Position numbers and translations under genes: made by a program. 64,000 nt of DNA. Source: Streptomyces sp. Ru73 (lineage in GTDB: Bacteria > Actinomycetota > Actinomycetes > Streptomycetales > Streptomycetaceae). The DNA lies in assembly GCF_002920575.1 (NCBI RefSeq), contig NZ_PQSQ01000001.1:62001-126000 (forward strand), given 5' to 3'. Positions 28,637-38,441 of the stretch are shown here, in pieces; position 1 is the stretch's first letter; each line of letters opens with the position of its first letter. The notes under the pieces were generated by a model, which was not told the origin of the DNA, searched no databases, and saw only the letters and a program-made list of their open reading frames with translations.

Positions 28637-30694
28637 TCAGACGGTCAGGATCGCCGGGTCGCTGACGCCCGGCTCGCCGGTCTCCACATGGCCGGCGAAG
28701 CGGCGGAGGAACGTCGCGTCGGCCTCGGACGTCACCGTCAGGTCGTACCAGCGCTTGCTGGGGCGCAGGTCGACGGTGTGGGTGACGGTGGCACCGGCGC
28801 GGACCTTGAACGTCTGCGCGGGGCTGCCGTAGGCGTCCTTCAGCGTGAGGTCGGCGTCGGACCGGCCGGTGTTGGTGAACGTCAGCTTCACATTGCCGGT
28901 GGTGGCGTCATGGCGCGCGGTCACCTCGGGCCCCGCGGTCTTCCCCGGGCCCTTGAAGACCCGCAGGAACCCGTTGGGGCCGAAGACCGAGAGGTCGTAC
29001 ACGCCCTTCGAGTACGCGGTGTTCCAGGTGTCCGAGACCGGCTTGCCGGCCGCCGCGGTGTACGTCCACGGGCCGTCGCCCCGGTTCCCCGCGGTGACGT
29101 AGAAGGCCGCGCCCGCCTTGTCGCCGCCGCTGAGGGTGAGCGTGTACTTCCCCGCGGCCGAGTCGGCCTTGCCGTCCGCGTACGGGGCGTAGGGCAGTGC
29201 ACGTGCCGGGCGGGAGCCCTTCTCCTGGCGGGGCAGGGACGGGCTGGCGGGCGGCTTGGGCACGTAGTCGTCGTGCCGGTCGCCGTCCGGCGGGCGGTAG
29301 CCCTCGGTGTCCGGCAGGCCGGCCGGCCGGGTGTCGGGGTGCGCGAAGTCGAAGGCCGAGGTCAGGTCGCCGCAGATGGCACGCCGCCAGGGCGAGATGT
29401 TCGGCTCGTGGACGCCGAAGCGGCGCTCCATGAAGCGGATGACGGAGGTGTGGTCGAAGGTCTCCGAGCAGACGTAGCCGCCCTTGCTCCAGGGGGAGAC
29501 GACCAGCATCGGCACCCGCTGCCCGAGGCCGTACGGGCCGGCGGCGTAGCCCTTGCCGCCCTTGTAGAGGTCCGGGCCGACGTCCACGGTGGAGCGGCCC
29601 TGCGCGTCGGAGGACGGCGGGTACGGCGGCACGACGTGGTCGAAGAAGCCGTCGTTCTCGTCGTAGGTGAGGAAGAGGGCCGTCTTGCTCCATACCTCGG
29701 GGTCGGAGGTGAGCGCGTCCAGCACCTGGGAGACGTACCAGGCGCCGTAGTTCGCGGGCCAGTTGGGGTGCTCGGTGAACGCCTCGGGCGCCACGATCCA
29801 GGAGATCTTCGGCAGCTTGCCGCCCTTGACGTCGGCACGCAGCCGGTCGAAGAGGCCGTCGCCCTGCTTGACGTTCGTGCCGGTGCGGGCCTTGTCGTAC
29901 AGCGGGTCACCGGGCTTCGCGTTGCGGTACTGGTCGAAGTACAGCAGCGAGTTGTCGCCGTAGGTGCCCCGGTAGGCGTCGTCGATCCAGCCCCACTTGC
30001 CGTCCGCGTCCAGCCCGTCGCCGACGTCCTGGTAGATCTTCCAGGAGACGCCCGCCTTCTCCAGCCGCTCGGGGTAGGTGGTCCAGCTGTAGCCGGCCTC
30101 CTCGTTGCCGAGCACCGGGCCGCCGCCCTTGCCGTCGTTGCCGGTGTACCCGGACCACAGGTAGTACCGGTTGGGGTCGGTCGAGCCGATCAGCGAGCAG
30201 TGGTAGGCGTCGCAGATGGTGAAGGTGTCGGCGAGCGCGTAGTGGAAGGGGATGTCCTCGCGCGTCAGGTACGCCATCGTGGTCGCCGACTTCGCGGGGA
30301 TCCACTGGTCGTACTTGCCGTCGTTCCATGCCCGGTGGCTGCCGGCCCAGTCGTGGTTGAGGTCCTGGATGAACTGCAGGCCCAGATTGTCGGCCTCGGG
30401 CCGGAACGGCAGCACCTCCTTCGTGCCGTCCGACTGGTGCCACACCGGCTTGCCGCTGGGCAGCGTCACCGGGCGCGGGTCGCCGAAGCCGCGCACACCG
30501 CGGAGCGAGCCGAAGTAGTGGTCGAAGGACCGGTTCTCCTGCATCAGTACGACGATGTGCTCGACGTCCTCGATGGTGCCGGAGCGGTGCTGGGCCGGGA
30601 TCGCGGCGGCGCGCGCGAGGGAGCCGGACAGCGCGGTGAAGGCGGCCGTTCCTCCGGCGAGTTGCAGGAAGCGGCGGCGGTCCAGATGCGGCAT
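28637..30694 (-). CDS. Secreted phosphocholine-type phospholipase C
   Basis: 685 residues from ATG 30694 (GAGG upstream). The Tat signal is RRRFLQLAGG, residues ~6-15, with cleavage likely after ARAAA. The phosphoesterase domain runs to ~460: HIVVLMQENRSFDHYFGSL, RGVRGFGDPRP, TICDAYHCSLIGSTDPNR, LTYDENDGFFDHVVPP and FDHTSVIRFMERRFG hold the metal and nucleophile residues of the PLC/acid phosphatase AcpA group. Two C-terminal beta domains of the bacterial PLC C-terminal family follow (KYTLTLSGGDKAGAAFYV, KRWYDLTVTSEAD). It would hydrolyse phosphatidylcholine or sphingomyelin outside the cell, to gain phosphate. Confidence 0.92.
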   Translation of the reverse strand: MPHLDRRRFLQLAGGTAAFTALSGSLARAAAIPAQHRSGTIEDVEHIVVLMQENRSFDHYFGSLRGVRGFGDPRPVTLPSGKPVWHQSDGTKEVLPFRPEADNLGLQFIQDLNHDWAGSHRAWNDGKYDQWIPAKSATTMAYLTREDIPFHYALADTFTICDAYHCSLIGSTDPNRYYLWSGYTGNDGKGGGPVLGNEEAGYSWTTYPERLEKAGVSWKIYQDVGDGLDADGKWGWIDDAYRGTYGDNSLLYFDQYRNAKPGDPLYDKARTGTNVKQGDGLFDRLRADVKGGKLPKISWIVAPEAFTEHPNWPANYGAWYVSQVLDALTSDPEVWSKTALFLTYDENDGFFDHVVPPYPPSSDAQGRSTVDVGPDLYKGGKGYAAGPYGLGQRVPMLVVSPWSKGGYVCSETFDHTSVIRFMERRFGVHEPNISPWRRAICGDLTSAFDFAHPDTRPAGLPDTEGYRPPDGDRHDDYVPKPPASPSLPRQEKGSRPARALPYAPYADGKADSAAGKYTLTLSGGDKAGAAFYVTAGNRGDGPWTYTAAAGKPVSDTWNTAYSKGVYDLSVFGPNGFLRVFKGPGKTAGPEVTARHDATTGNVKLTFTNTGRSDADLTLKDAYGSPAQTFKVRAGATVTHTVDLRPSKRWYDLTVTSEADATFLRRFAGHVETGEPGVSDPAILTV

Positions 30695-30948
30695 GGGCGG
30701 GTGACCTCTTCGTCGGTGGGGGCAAGAGAGACGCATGGTGCGCGGGGCAATTCTTGCGGCGTACGAGGAGGCAGCGAAACCCCGCCTCACGATCATTGCG
30801 TGACCGGGAGGTGCCCATGACCTGTCCATGAGCCGAACCGTGCGTGCTCCTTACGGGTGGCGGCCGGCCGCGGGGCGCTGCGTACCGCGGGAAATGCCGC
30901 CGGTGGTGACAGTCTGACGGTGTCGGACCGGTCGGACGGAGGCAAGCG

Positions 30949-32658
30949 GTGGTCCACGTTGAGCGGCAGGCGCGCGCGGCGGCCGCCGCGACGCGCCGCA
31001 TCGAGCACGGCAGCCGGATCCGCGGCTGGCTGACCACCACCGATCACAAGGTGATCGGCAACCTCTACCTCGTGACCGCGTTCCTCTTCTTCCTGTTCGC
31101 CGGATTGCTGGCGATGCTGATGCGGACCGAGCTGGCCCGCCCGGGACTGCAACTGGTCACGAACGAGCAGTACAACCAGCTGTTCACCATCCACGGCACG
31201 ATCATGATGCTGCTGTTCGCGACGCCGATGTTCGCCGGGTTCGCCAACGCCGTCATGCCGCTCCAGATCGGCGCGCCCGACGTGGCCTTCCCCCGGCTGA
31301 ACGCGCTGACCTACTGGCTGTTCCTCTTCGGCGGACTGATCGTCGTCTCCGGCTTCCTCACCCCGCAGGGCGCCGCGTCCTTCGGCTGGTTCGCGTACGC
31401 GCCCCTCAACGGCCCGGTGCGCACGCCGGGGGAGGGCGGCGACCTGTGGGCGATGGGCCTGATCCTCTCCGGGCTCAGCACGACGCTGGGCGCGGTGAAC
31501 TTCATCGCGACCATCATGTGCCTGCGCGCGCCCGGCATGACGATGTTCCGGATGCCGATCTTCACCTGGAACGTGCTGTTCACCTCGATCCTCGTGCTGC
31601 TGGCCTTCCCGGTGCTCACGGCCGCGCTCTTCGCGCTGCTCGCCGACCGGAAGTTCGGGGCGCACGTCTTCGACGCGGCGAACGGCGGGGCGGTGCTCTG
31701 GCAGCACCTGTTCTGGTTCTTCGGCCATCCCGAGGTCTACATCGCGGCACTGCCGTTCTTCGGCGTGATCACCGAGGTCGTGCCGGTCTTCAGCCGGAAG
31801 CCGGTGTTCGGCTACGTCGGCATGGTCGGCGCGACCATCGCCATCACGATGCTCTCGGCGACGGTGTGGGCGCACCACATGTTCGCCACCGGCATGGTGC
31901 TGCTGCCGTTCTTCTCGATCATGTCGTTCCTGATCGCGGCGCCCACGGGCGTGAAGTTCTTCAACTGGATCGGCACGATGTGGCGGGGCAGCCTCTCCTT
32001 CGAGACGCCGATGCTGTGGGCCGGCGGCTTCCTGGTGACCTTCCTGCTCGGCGGGCTGAGCGGGGTGCTGATCGCCTCGCCGCCGCTGGACTTCCACGTC
32101 ACCGACACCTACTTCATCGTCGCGCACCTGCACTACGTCCTGTTCGGGACGGTGGTGTTCGCGATGTTCGCAGGGTTCTACTTCTGGTGGCCCAAGCTGA
32201 CCGGCCGGATGCTCGACGAACGGCTCGGCAAGATCCACTTCTGGACGCTGTTCATCGGTTTCCAGACCACCTTCCTCGTCCAGCACTGGCTCGGCGAGAT
32301 CGGCATGCCCCGGCGGTACGCGGACTACCTCGCGGCCGACGGCTTCACCACCCTCAACACCGTCTCCTCGATCGGCGCCTTCCTCCTCGGCCTGTCCACG
32401 CTGCCGTTCCTCTACAACGTCTGGAAGACGACGAAGTACGCGGCGAAGGTGACCGTGGACGACCCCTGGGGCTGGGGCCGGTCACTCGAATGGGCCACCT
32501 CCTGCCCGCCGCCCCGGCACAACTTCCACGCACTGCCCCGCATCCGCTCCGACTCGCCCGCCTTCGACCTGCACCACCCCGAGGCGTTCGGCCTGCCGGC
32601 CGGTGAGCACGGCGCGCAGGAGCCGACCCCCGACCCGCACGGAGAGCCCACCGGATGA
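30949..32658 (+). CDS. ctaD: Cytochrome c oxidase subunit I (stand-alone copy)
   Basis: 569 residues, 12 helices, from GTG 30949 behind GGAGG. Ligands are all present: His in [12 protein letters not shown] (haem a), HPEVY (CuB with cross-linked Tyr), WAHHMFATG (two CuB His) and [10 protein letters not shown] (haem a3/a). Reduces oxygen to water and pumps protons in the cytoplasmic membrane. Subunits II and III are not linked; only CtaF follows, with 4-base overlap. This looks like a second ctaD, as known in several Streptomyces, separate from the main ctaCDFE-qcr cluster, and would need shared partners. Confidence 0.95.
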   Translation: MVHVERQARAAAAATRRIEHGSRIRGWLTTTDHKVIGNLYLVTAFLFFLFAGLLAMLMRTELARPGLQLVTNEQYNQLFTIHGTIMMLLFATPMFAGFANAVMPLQIGAPDVAFPRLNALTYWLFLFGGLIVVSGFLTPQGAASFGWFAYAPLNGPVRTPGEGGDLWAMGLILSGLSTTLGAVNFIATIMCLRAPGMTMFRMPIFTWNVLFTSILVLLAFPVLTAALFALLADRKFGAHVFDAANGGAVLWQHLFWFFGHPEVYIAALPFFGVITEVVPVFSRKPVFGYVGMVGATIAITMLSATVWAHHMFATGMVLLPFFSIMSFLIAAPTGVKFFNWIGTMWRGSLSFETPMLWAGGFLVTFLLGGLSGVLIASPPLDFHVTDTYFIVAHLHYVLFGTVVFAMFAGFYFWWPKLTGRMLDERLGKIHFWTLFIGFQTTFLVQHWLGEIGMPRRYADYLAADGFTTLNTVSSIGAFLLGLSTLPFLYNVWKTTKYAAKVTVDDPWGWGRSLEWATSCPPPRHNFHALPRIRSDSPAFDLHHPEAFGLPAGEHGAQEPTPDPHGEPTG

Positions 32659-33038
32659 AGATCGAGGCTTACCTCTTCGGTGGCGTCGCGGCGTTCTTCC
32701 TCGTCGTCGACGTCGTCTACGCGCTGTGGTCGCTGGAGCCGGCCGGGGTGGCGGCGCTGACCGTGTCCTTCCTGATGGCGACCGTGGTGAGCTTCTTCTG
32801 CGCGATGAACCACCGGCGCCGGGGGGACCGCCCGGAGGACGACAAGGGCGGCGAGGTCGTGCAGCGCTCCGGCCGGCTGGACTTCTTCCCGCCGAAGAGC
32901 GGGTTCCCGCCGCTCACCGCGCTGGGCGCCGCGCTCGCGGGCCTCGGCATCGTCTTCGGCGCGTGGCTCTTCTTCATCGGCTTCGGGCTGCTGGTGGCCG
33001 GCGCCTTCGGGATGGTCTTCGAGTTCAGCGACCGCTAG
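32655..33038 (+). CDS. ctaF: Cytochrome c oxidase subunit IV, actinobacterial type
   Basis: 127 residues, start ATG overlapping the ctaD stop. Four helices: [55 protein letters not shown] and a last one through [12 protein letters not shown], with the conserved [15 protein letters not shown] loop. CtaF is a small structural subunit of the aa3 oxidase in the bc1-aa3 supercomplex. Its 3' end overlaps the convergent cytochrome b gene by 14 bases. Confidence 0.9.
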   Translation: MKIEAYLFGGVAAFFLVVDVVYALWSLEPAGVAALTVSFLMATVVSFFCAMNHRRRGDRPEDDKGGEVVQRSGRLDFFPPKSGFPPLTALGAALAGLGIVFGAWLFFIGFGLLVAGAFGMVFEFSDR

Positions 33039-34662
33039 CGCGGTCCGGCGCAGCGGTCCGCTCGCCGATCTCCCGCCGCTGTTCGGCGTCGGCCGGCATC
33101 GGCACGTGGTCGCGGTAGTACCAGCCGCTCAGCGCGATCCGCAGCCGCTGCCCGCGCGCCGTACGGCCGTCCGCCGGGCCCGGCAGCGGCTCGGGGACGT
33201 CCCGCACCAGGATGCGGTACGCACGGTCGGCGGAGATCCCGGTACGGGCGTCGGTCAGCTCGCCGTAGACGTTCTGGCTCACCTCACCGGTCTCCTCGCC
33301 CTCGGTGAGCAGCTCGCGGTCGGCGGCCTGGAGGGCCAGGCAGAGCCGCTTGGTGAGCAGGAAGGCGAGCACCGGCGCCACGACGAGGGCGACGCGCAGC
33401 ACCCAGGTGAGCGCGTCGACCGAGACCCGGAAGCTGTAGGCGATCACGTCGTTGCCGCCGCCCAGCAGCAGGATCGCGTAGAAGACGACGGCGGCAGCGC
33501 CGAGCGCGGTACGGGTGGGCCGGTTCCGGGGCCGGTCGCACAGGTGGTGCTCGCCGCGGTCCCCGGTCACCCAGCGCTCGAAGAACGGATAGAGGTACAG
33601 CGAGACGAAGAGCAGGCCGGGGAGTACCAGGGTGGGGATGAAGACGTTCCACATGACCGTGTGGCCCCACAGATTCGTCTCGAAAGGCGGCATGAGGCGC
33701 AGGCCGCCCTCCAGGAATCCCACGTACCAGTCGGGCTGGGCATCGGTGGCCACCTGGTCCGGCCGGTACGGTCCGTAATCCCAGACCGGATTGATCTGGG
33801 TGACGGCGGCGAGCCCCGCGAGTACGCCGAAAATCATCAGGAAGAGACCGGTGGACTTCGCGGTGAACTGCGGGACCATCGGCTGTCCGACGACGTTCCT
33901 GTTGGTGTGCCCGCGCTTGTTCCAGTGCGTGTGTTTGAGCACGACCACGAGCATCAGGTGCAGGCCCACCAGCGCCAGGATGATTCCCGGAATGAGCAGG
34001 ATGTGGAGCACGTAGAGGCGGGGAATGATGTCCGTCCCCGGATACGGGCCGCCCCACAGGAAGAAATTCAGGTAGGTCCCGGCGAAGGGAATGGAGGTGA
34101 CGATCGAGTTGGCGGTCCGCAGCCCCGTTCCGGACAGCGAATCGTCCGGCAGCGAGTAACCGGCGAAACCCTCCAGCATCGCCAGCATGAACAGCGTGAC
34201 ACCGATCATCCAGTTCATCTCGCGCGGCCGCCGGAAGGCCCCGGTGAAAAAGACGCGGAGCAGATGGACGCCGACCGCGGCCAGGAACACCAGGGACGCC
34301 CAGTGATGGATCTGCCGGATCAGCAGACCGCCGCGCACGGCGAAACTGATGTCCAGGGTGGAGGCGTACGCATGGGACATCCGCGTACCGTCGAGCGGAA
34401 TGTGGCGGCCGTGGTAGACGGTCTCCGCCATGCTCGGGTCGAAGAACAGCGTGAGGTAGGTACCGGTCAGTACCAGTACCAGGAAGCTGTAGAGCGCGAT
34501 TTCCCCGAGCAGGAACGACCAGTGGTCGGGAAAGGCCTTGCGGAGCAGTGCCCGGGCCGCTTCGGTCACCGGAAGCCGCTGCTCAAGGGCGGTGAACGCG
34601 GTGACGGCCGCGCCTTCGGCCGCATCCTCCAGCCGGGCCCTGCGCCGTCGGAACACCTGCAC
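33025..34662 (-). CDS. qcrB: Orphan cytochrome b (QcrB-like) of a bc1-type complex
   Basis: 545 residues from GTG 34662, chosen because GGAGGGAG lies 4 bases upstream; the ATG 21 bases further out has no good site. Haem ligands appear as paired His in RQIHHWASLVFL with GVHLLRVFFTGAF, and YVLHILLIPG with LVGLHLMLVVV. The quinol-site PEWY motif reads PDWY, as in actinobacteria. The long hydrophilic C terminus (from ~420) is also actinobacterial. No Rieske or cytochrome c gene is adjacent, so it is a paralogue that must use partners elsewhere or form an alternative complex with the neighbouring ctaD-ctaF. Confidence 0.9.
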   Translation of the reverse strand: MQVFRRRRARLEDAAEGAAVTAFTALEQRLPVTEAARALLRKAFPDHWSFLLGEIALYSFLVLVLTGTYLTLFFDPSMAETVYHGRHIPLDGTRMSHAYASTLDISFAVRGGLLIRQIHHWASLVFLAAVGVHLLRVFFTGAFRRPREMNWMIGVTLFMLAMLEGFAGYSLPDDSLSGTGLRTANSIVTSIPFAGTYLNFFLWGGPYPGTDIIPRLYVLHILLIPGIILALVGLHLMLVVVLKHTHWNKRGHTNRNVVGQPMVPQFTAKSTGLFLMIFGVLAGLAAVTQINPVWDYGPYRPDQVATDAQPDWYVGFLEGGLRLMPPFETNLWGHTVMWNVFIPTLVLPGLLFVSLYLYPFFERWVTGDRGEHHLCDRPRNRPTRTALGAAAVVFYAILLLGGGNDVIAYSFRVSVDALTWVLRVALVVAPVLAFLLTKRLCLALQAADRELLTEGEETGEVSQNVYGELTDARTGISADRAYRILVRDVPEPLPGPADGRTARGQRLRIALSGWYYRDHVPMPADAEQRREIGERTAAPDRASGR

Positions 34663-34878
34663 CGAACTCCCTCCGGGGCCCATGGGCCGGCCGATCGTGC
34701 CTCATTCCGCATGATGGCCCGGCAGGGCACCGGAGCATTCGGGGAAAGGCCCGCACCGCCGCCTTCCGGACCGGACTTTCAGCCGTTCGGCGCAGCGTGC
34801 GGGCATGCCGACGGGCGGCCGGCCGCGTTCTCCGCGGGCGACCGCTCGGGGCGGGTGGCGACACCGTGCCCCGTGACG

Positions 34879-35208
34879 TCAGCCGTTGCCGAAGGAGCCG
34901 CTGTGGCCTTCCTGCCATTTCGGCGGTTCGCCGTCGGACGGACGCGTACCGCGCGTCTGGTCGAACTCGTACGGCATACGGCGACGGCCGTCGGCGGTCA
35001 CCTCGTCATCCGCACGCATTCCCGTCTCGTACCCGATCGGATTCTCGGGTGCGGCCGGCTGGTTCTCGGCCGGACGGGAGCGCTTGCGCCGCAGGCCGAG
35101 GACGACGGCACCGATGAGGATGAGCACGACGATGAGGCCCGCGACGAAGGGACCGATACCGACGAGCAGGTCACGGTTGGGAGACGCCAAGGACTCGTAG
35201 CTGGTCAT
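34879..35208 (-). CDS. Single-pass membrane protein, DUF6479-like
   Basis: 109 residues from ATG 35208. A short N-terminal outside segment, one helix (GIGPFVAGLIVVLILIGAVV) and a hydrophilic Pro/Glu/Arg-rich cytoplasmic tail ending in KWQEGHSGSFGNG. The pattern, helix then basic LRRKRSRP then acidic/proline tail, fits the Streptomyces DUF6479 group. Function unknown. It lies between orphan cytochrome b and the sigma factor gene. Confidence 0.65.
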   Translation of the reverse strand: MTSYESLASPNRDLLVGIGPFVAGLIVVLILIGAVVLGLRRKRSRPAENQPAAPENPIGYETGMRADDEVTADGRRRMPYEFDQTRGTRPSDGEPPKWQEGHSGSFGNG

Positions 35209-35573
35209 GTCGGCCGGGTACCCGCTTGTGCCGGAAACGACACGTGTCACACATTCGGCGGAGCGCCGGATTTTCCTGGACCGGAACGCCGCGTACGCCG
35301 GTCGTCGCCGGTACGGGGCCCGTCGCACCGCACCGCGGACGCCCGTGGAAAGCCGTGTCCACGTGCGGCGTGCGGCGAAGTGAGAAAATGTGGACAGCGA
35401 ACCGGGATATGTCGCCGGGCGGACCCGTTCTGCCCGGCTGTTCCGGGCAGGGAATTCGAGAACGAGTGTTTTAGCCGGAAAGTAAAATCCACCCCGGCAG
35501 CCGGGGTACGGGCGGTCCTCGCGCGTTGCGGGAGATTCCGCCGGTGCCGGAATCCCGACCGGAAGGGAAGGCC
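35209..35573. other. Gene-free promoter region before the sigma factor gene
   Basis: No credible coding frame. A relatively AT-rich patch, TGTTTTAGCCGGAAAGTAAAAT, lies at about 35467-35488 and GGGTAC at about 35502-35507. Either could belong to the sigma gene promoter, but spacing to a GTTT-type -35 box is not convincing. Confidence 0.45.
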
Positions 35574-36362
35574 ATGGCAGCCTCCACAGCGCTCCGCCGC
35601 CATCCGGATGCCCCGGACACCGACGCCGCATTCGCCCGGCTGGCGAAGTTGCCGGACGGCGCGGAGCGCAAGCAGGTGCGCGAGGAGATCGTCTGCGGCT
35701 GGCTGCCGATGGCCAACCGGCTCGCCCGCCGCTACAGCGGCCGCGGCGAGACCGAGGAGGACCTGCGGCAGGTCGCCGCCGTCGGCCTCCTCAAGGCCGT
35801 CGACCGGTTCGACCCCACGTCCGGCACGCCCTTCCCGGCGTACGCGATCCCCACCATCCTCGGCGAGCTGCGGCGGCACTTCCGGGACGACCTGTGGGCC
35901 GTCCACGTGCCGCGCCGCACCCAGGAGCTGCGGGCCACCGTCCACCAGGCGCGCGAGCAGCTGGAATTCCGCAACGGCTCGGGCAGCCTCACGATCGGCG
36001 ACCTGGCCGAGCACACCGGGCTCTCCGAGGAGGACGTGGTGCTGGGCCTGGAGGCGCAGGGCGCGTACACGGCGCTGTCGCTGGAGTGCCCGATGAGCAC
36101 GGACGCGGGCCACTCCTTCCACCTCGCCGACTTCCTGGGGGACGAGGACCCGGAGCTGGAGCTGGTCGAGGAGCGGATGTGCGCGGCACCCGTGCTGCGT
36201 GCCCTGCCGCAGCGCGAACGGATCATCCTCTACCTGCGGTTCTTCCGTGACATGACCCAGAGCCAGATCGCCGAGGAGGTCGGCATCTCGCAGATGCACG
36301 TCTCCCGCATCCTGCAGCGCTGCTGCCGTCTGGTGCGGGTCGAGGTGACACCGCAGGCATGA
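35574..36362 (+). CDS. SigB/SigF-family RNA polymerase sigma factor
   Basis: 262 residues from ATG 35574 behind GGAAGGGAAGG. Region 2: GWLPMANRLARRYSGRGE, EEDLRQVAAVGLLKAVDRFD, FPAYAIPTILGELRRHFRD (DNA-melting and -10 recognition). Region 3: TIGDLAEHTGLSEEDVVLGLE. Region 4: LPQRERIILYLRFFRDMTQS, QIAEEVGISQMHVSRIL. This is the stress/differentiation class regulated by anti-sigma kinases and STAS antagonists. Neither an anti-sigma nor an antagonist gene is adjacent, so control is in trans. Its neighbours downstream are redox and protein-repair genes, suggesting a local regulon. Confidence 0.93.
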   Translation: MAASTALRRHPDAPDTDAAFARLAKLPDGAERKQVREEIVCGWLPMANRLARRYSGRGETEEDLRQVAAVGLLKAVDRFDPTSGTPFPAYAIPTILGELRRHFRDDLWAVHVPRRTQELRATVHQAREQLEFRNGSGSLTIGDLAEHTGLSEEDVVLGLEAQGAYTALSLECPMSTDAGHSFHLADFLGDEDPELELVEERMCAAPVLRALPQRERIILYLRFFRDMTQSQIAEEVGISQMHVSRILQRCCRLVRVEVTPQA

Positions 36363-36416
36363 GGGGCACTCGGTGGCGGAAGAGCCACCGATCACGTCCA
36401 GGGGTGAAGCACAGCG

Positions 36417-37430
36417 ATGAGTGACGAGCTGACCGGTCCCGCACTGCCGGAGGACCGCGGTCCGGTCTCGGCGGCCATGATCAGCGCCCTGCGCGACGGC
36501 GGCCCGCCCGCCGTGGGCGAGGCGGCGGCCGCGGCCGACCCGTACGGCGACGACCTGCAGCTGGCGCTGTACGTGGCGTACGAACTGCACTACCGCGGCT
36601 TCGCCGGCGTGGACCCTGCGCGGGAGTGGGACCCGGACCTGCTGCGGGTCAGGGGCGTCCTGGAACGGCGCTTCCTCGACGCGCTGCGCGCCGACGCCAC
36701 CCGGCACGGGAGCGCGGCGGAGGCGCTGGACGAGCTGCTGGTCGAGCCGGTCGGCGGGGACGGCGTCTCGCACGTGCTGGAGCGCTCCGGCACCCGCGAC
36801 CAGCTGCGCGAGTACGCGGCGCAGCGGAGCCTGTACCACCTGAAGGAGGCCGACCCGCACGCCTGGGTGCTGCCGCGGCTGTGGGGCCGGGCGAAGGCCG
36901 GCATGGCGGCCGTGGAGTTCGACGAGTTCGGCGGCGGACGCCCCGACCGGGTGCACGCCCGGCTCTTCGCCGACCTGATGACGGACCTCGGCCTGGACAC
37001 CACGTACGGGCGCTACGTCGACGCGACCGGCCCCGAGATGCTGGCCGTGGTCAACGTCATGTCGCTCTTCGGGCTGCACCGGGCGCTGCGCGGCGCGCTC
37101 GTCGGCCACTTCGCCGCCGTGGAGGTGACCTCCTCGCCCGCCTCCCGCCGGCTGGCGGCGGCGATGCGGCGGGCCGGCGCGGGCTCGGCGGCGGAGTTCT
37201 TCTACACCGAGCACGTCGAGGCCGACGCGGTGCACGAGCAGATCGTCCGGCACGAGGTCGTCGACGGCCTGCTGGCCGAGGAGCCGCATCTGGAGCGGGA
37301 CGTCGCCTTCGGCGTGGACGCCACCGGGTACCTGGACGACCGCTTCGGCGAGCGGCTGCTGAGCGCCTGGCGGGCGGGGGAGCCGGCGATGCGCACGGCC
37401 CTCGGCCCGGACCTGGCACGCGTCGCGTGA
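36417..37430 (+). CDS. Haem-oxygenase-like diiron (iron-containing redox) enzyme
   Basis: 337 residues, all-helical. The metal-binding pattern of haem-oxygenase-like diiron proteins is visible: Glu/His in YVAYELHYRGF and E-H-V-E-A-D-A-V-H in FFYTEHVEADAVHEQIV. Other helices include GTRDQLREYAAQRSLYHLKE and WGRAKAGMAAVEFDEFGGG. Members oxidise or cleave small substrates using two irons; the substrate here cannot be told. It lies 54 bases after the sigma gene and 49 before the methyltransferase, so may be co-transcribed. Confidence 0.85.
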   Translation: MSDELTGPALPEDRGPVSAAMISALRDGGPPAVGEAAAAADPYGDDLQLALYVAYELHYRGFAGVDPAREWDPDLLRVRGVLERRFLDALRADATRHGSAAEALDELLVEPVGGDGVSHVLERSGTRDQLREYAAQRSLYHLKEADPHAWVLPRLWGRAKAGMAAVEFDEFGGGRPDRVHARLFADLMTDLGLDTTYGRYVDATGPEMLAVVNVMSLFGLHRALRGALVGHFAAVEVTSSPASRRLAAAMRRAGAGSAAEFFYTEHVEADAVHEQIVRHEVVDGLLAEEPHLERDVAFGVDATGYLDDRFGERLLSAWRAGEPAMRTALGPDLARVA

Positions 37431-37479
37431 GACTCCGGGTGCTGCCGTTGAAAGCGTTTTATGGGGGTACTCCTGTTTC

Positions 37480-38133
37480 GTGCCTTTGATTACGCTTCCC
37501 GGGGTCTACGCCCCGCAGGACGACACGGCCCTGCTGGCCGACGCGCTGCGCCACGAGCCGCTGGAGCAGGGTGCGCGGGTGCTGGACATCGGCACCGGCA
37601 CCGGTGCCCTGGCGCTCGCAGCGGCCCGGCGCGGCGGCGAGGTCACCGCCGTCGACATCTCCCGGCGCGCGGTCCTCGCGGCCCGTCTCAACGCCCGCCT
37701 CGCGGGCCTGCCCGTGCGCGTGGTGCGCGGCAACCTCCTCGCCCCCGTGGCGGACCGCTCCTTCGACCTCGTCCTCAGCAATCCGCCGTACGTCCCGGCG
37801 CCCGCCGCCGTGCTGCCCCGGCGCGGCAGCGCGCGGGCCTGGGACGCCGGACACGACGGGCGGCTGGTGCTGGACCGGATCTGCCGGGACGCGCCGGGGC
37901 TGCTGGCGCCCGGCGGGGTGCTGCTCCTGGTGCACTCGGCGCTCAGCGGCACCGGACCGACCCTGCGGATGCTGCGTGCGGCGGGGCTGGAGACGGTGGT
38001 GGTCGAGCACCGCTTCGTGCCCTTCGGACCGGTGCTGCGGTCCCGGCAGGGCTGGCTGCACAGCCGGGGCCTGGTGGCGCCGGACGAGGAGAAGGAAGAA
38101 CTGGTGGTGATCCGTGCCGAACGACGCGCGTGA
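37480..38133 (+). CDS. HemK2/MTQ2-like class I methyltransferase
   Basis: 217 residues from GTG 37480. SAM-binding motif I is VLDIGTGTGALALAAA; motif IV is the glutamine/amide-type NPPY in DLVLSNPPYVPAP. That motif marks enzymes that methylate planar nitrogen, such as the Gln of release factor GGQ loops. The short form without the HemK N-terminal domain matches archaeal/eukaryotic MTQ2-like proteins common in actinobacteria. Overlaps the CDGSH gene by 20 bases. A GGGTAC, like a SigB-type -10 box, occurs just before its start. Confidence 0.85.
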   Translation: MPLITLPGVYAPQDDTALLADALRHEPLEQGARVLDIGTGTGALALAAARRGGEVTAVDISRRAVLAARLNARLAGLPVRVVRGNLLAPVADRSFDLVLSNPPYVPAPAAVLPRRGSARAWDAGHDGRLVLDRICRDAPGLLAPGGVLLLVHSALSGTGPTLRMLRAAGLETVVVEHRFVPFGPVLRSRQGWLHSRGLVAPDEEKEELVVIRAERRA

Positions 38134-38350
38134 ACCGGCGCGGGAGGCGGCCGGGGCGGCGGACCGGGACGTCCGCCGCGTCACGCTCCCGAAGGAGGGC
38201 CCGCTCCTGGTGGAGGGGCCGGTCGAGGTACGGCTGGAGGACGGCGGCACGGCCACCTCCGACCGCTTCTGCGTGGCCCTGTGCATGTGCCGCCGCAGCC
38301 GCCGCTACCCGTGGTGCGACACCAGCCACCGGCGGCGCAGCAAGCGCTGA
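38114..38350 (+). CDS. CDGSH-type iron-sulfur protein
   Basis: 78 residues from GTG 38114. The motif CMCRRSRRYPWCDTSH (residues ~57-72) gives the three Cys and one His ligands of a redox-labile 2Fe-2S cluster in the mitoNEET fold; the Gly of CDGSH is Thr here. No membrane anchor. Overlap with the methyltransferase suggests coupling. It probably serves as an electron or cluster carrier, perhaps to the diiron protein two genes upstream. Confidence 0.88.
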   Translation: MPNDAREPAREAAGAADRDVRRVTLPKEGPLLVEGPVEVRLEDGGTATSDRFCVALCMCRRSRRYPWCDTSHRRRSKR

Positions 38351-38362
38351 GCCGGGCCCGTT

Positions 38363-38403
38363 GCGCGAAGCGCGCGCCGGATCGTCCGGCGCGCGCTTCG
38401 CGC
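38363..38403. terminator. 19-bp perfect hairpin, bidirectional terminator
   Basis: GCGCGAAGCGCGCGCCGGA (38363-38381) pairs completely with 38385-38403 around TCG. It separates convergent CDGSH and catalase genes and is among the strongest hairpins in the window. Confidence 0.8.
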
Positions 38404-38441
38404 TGTGCTCGCCCGCGTGGGCGTGATGGCCGCCCGCGGGG

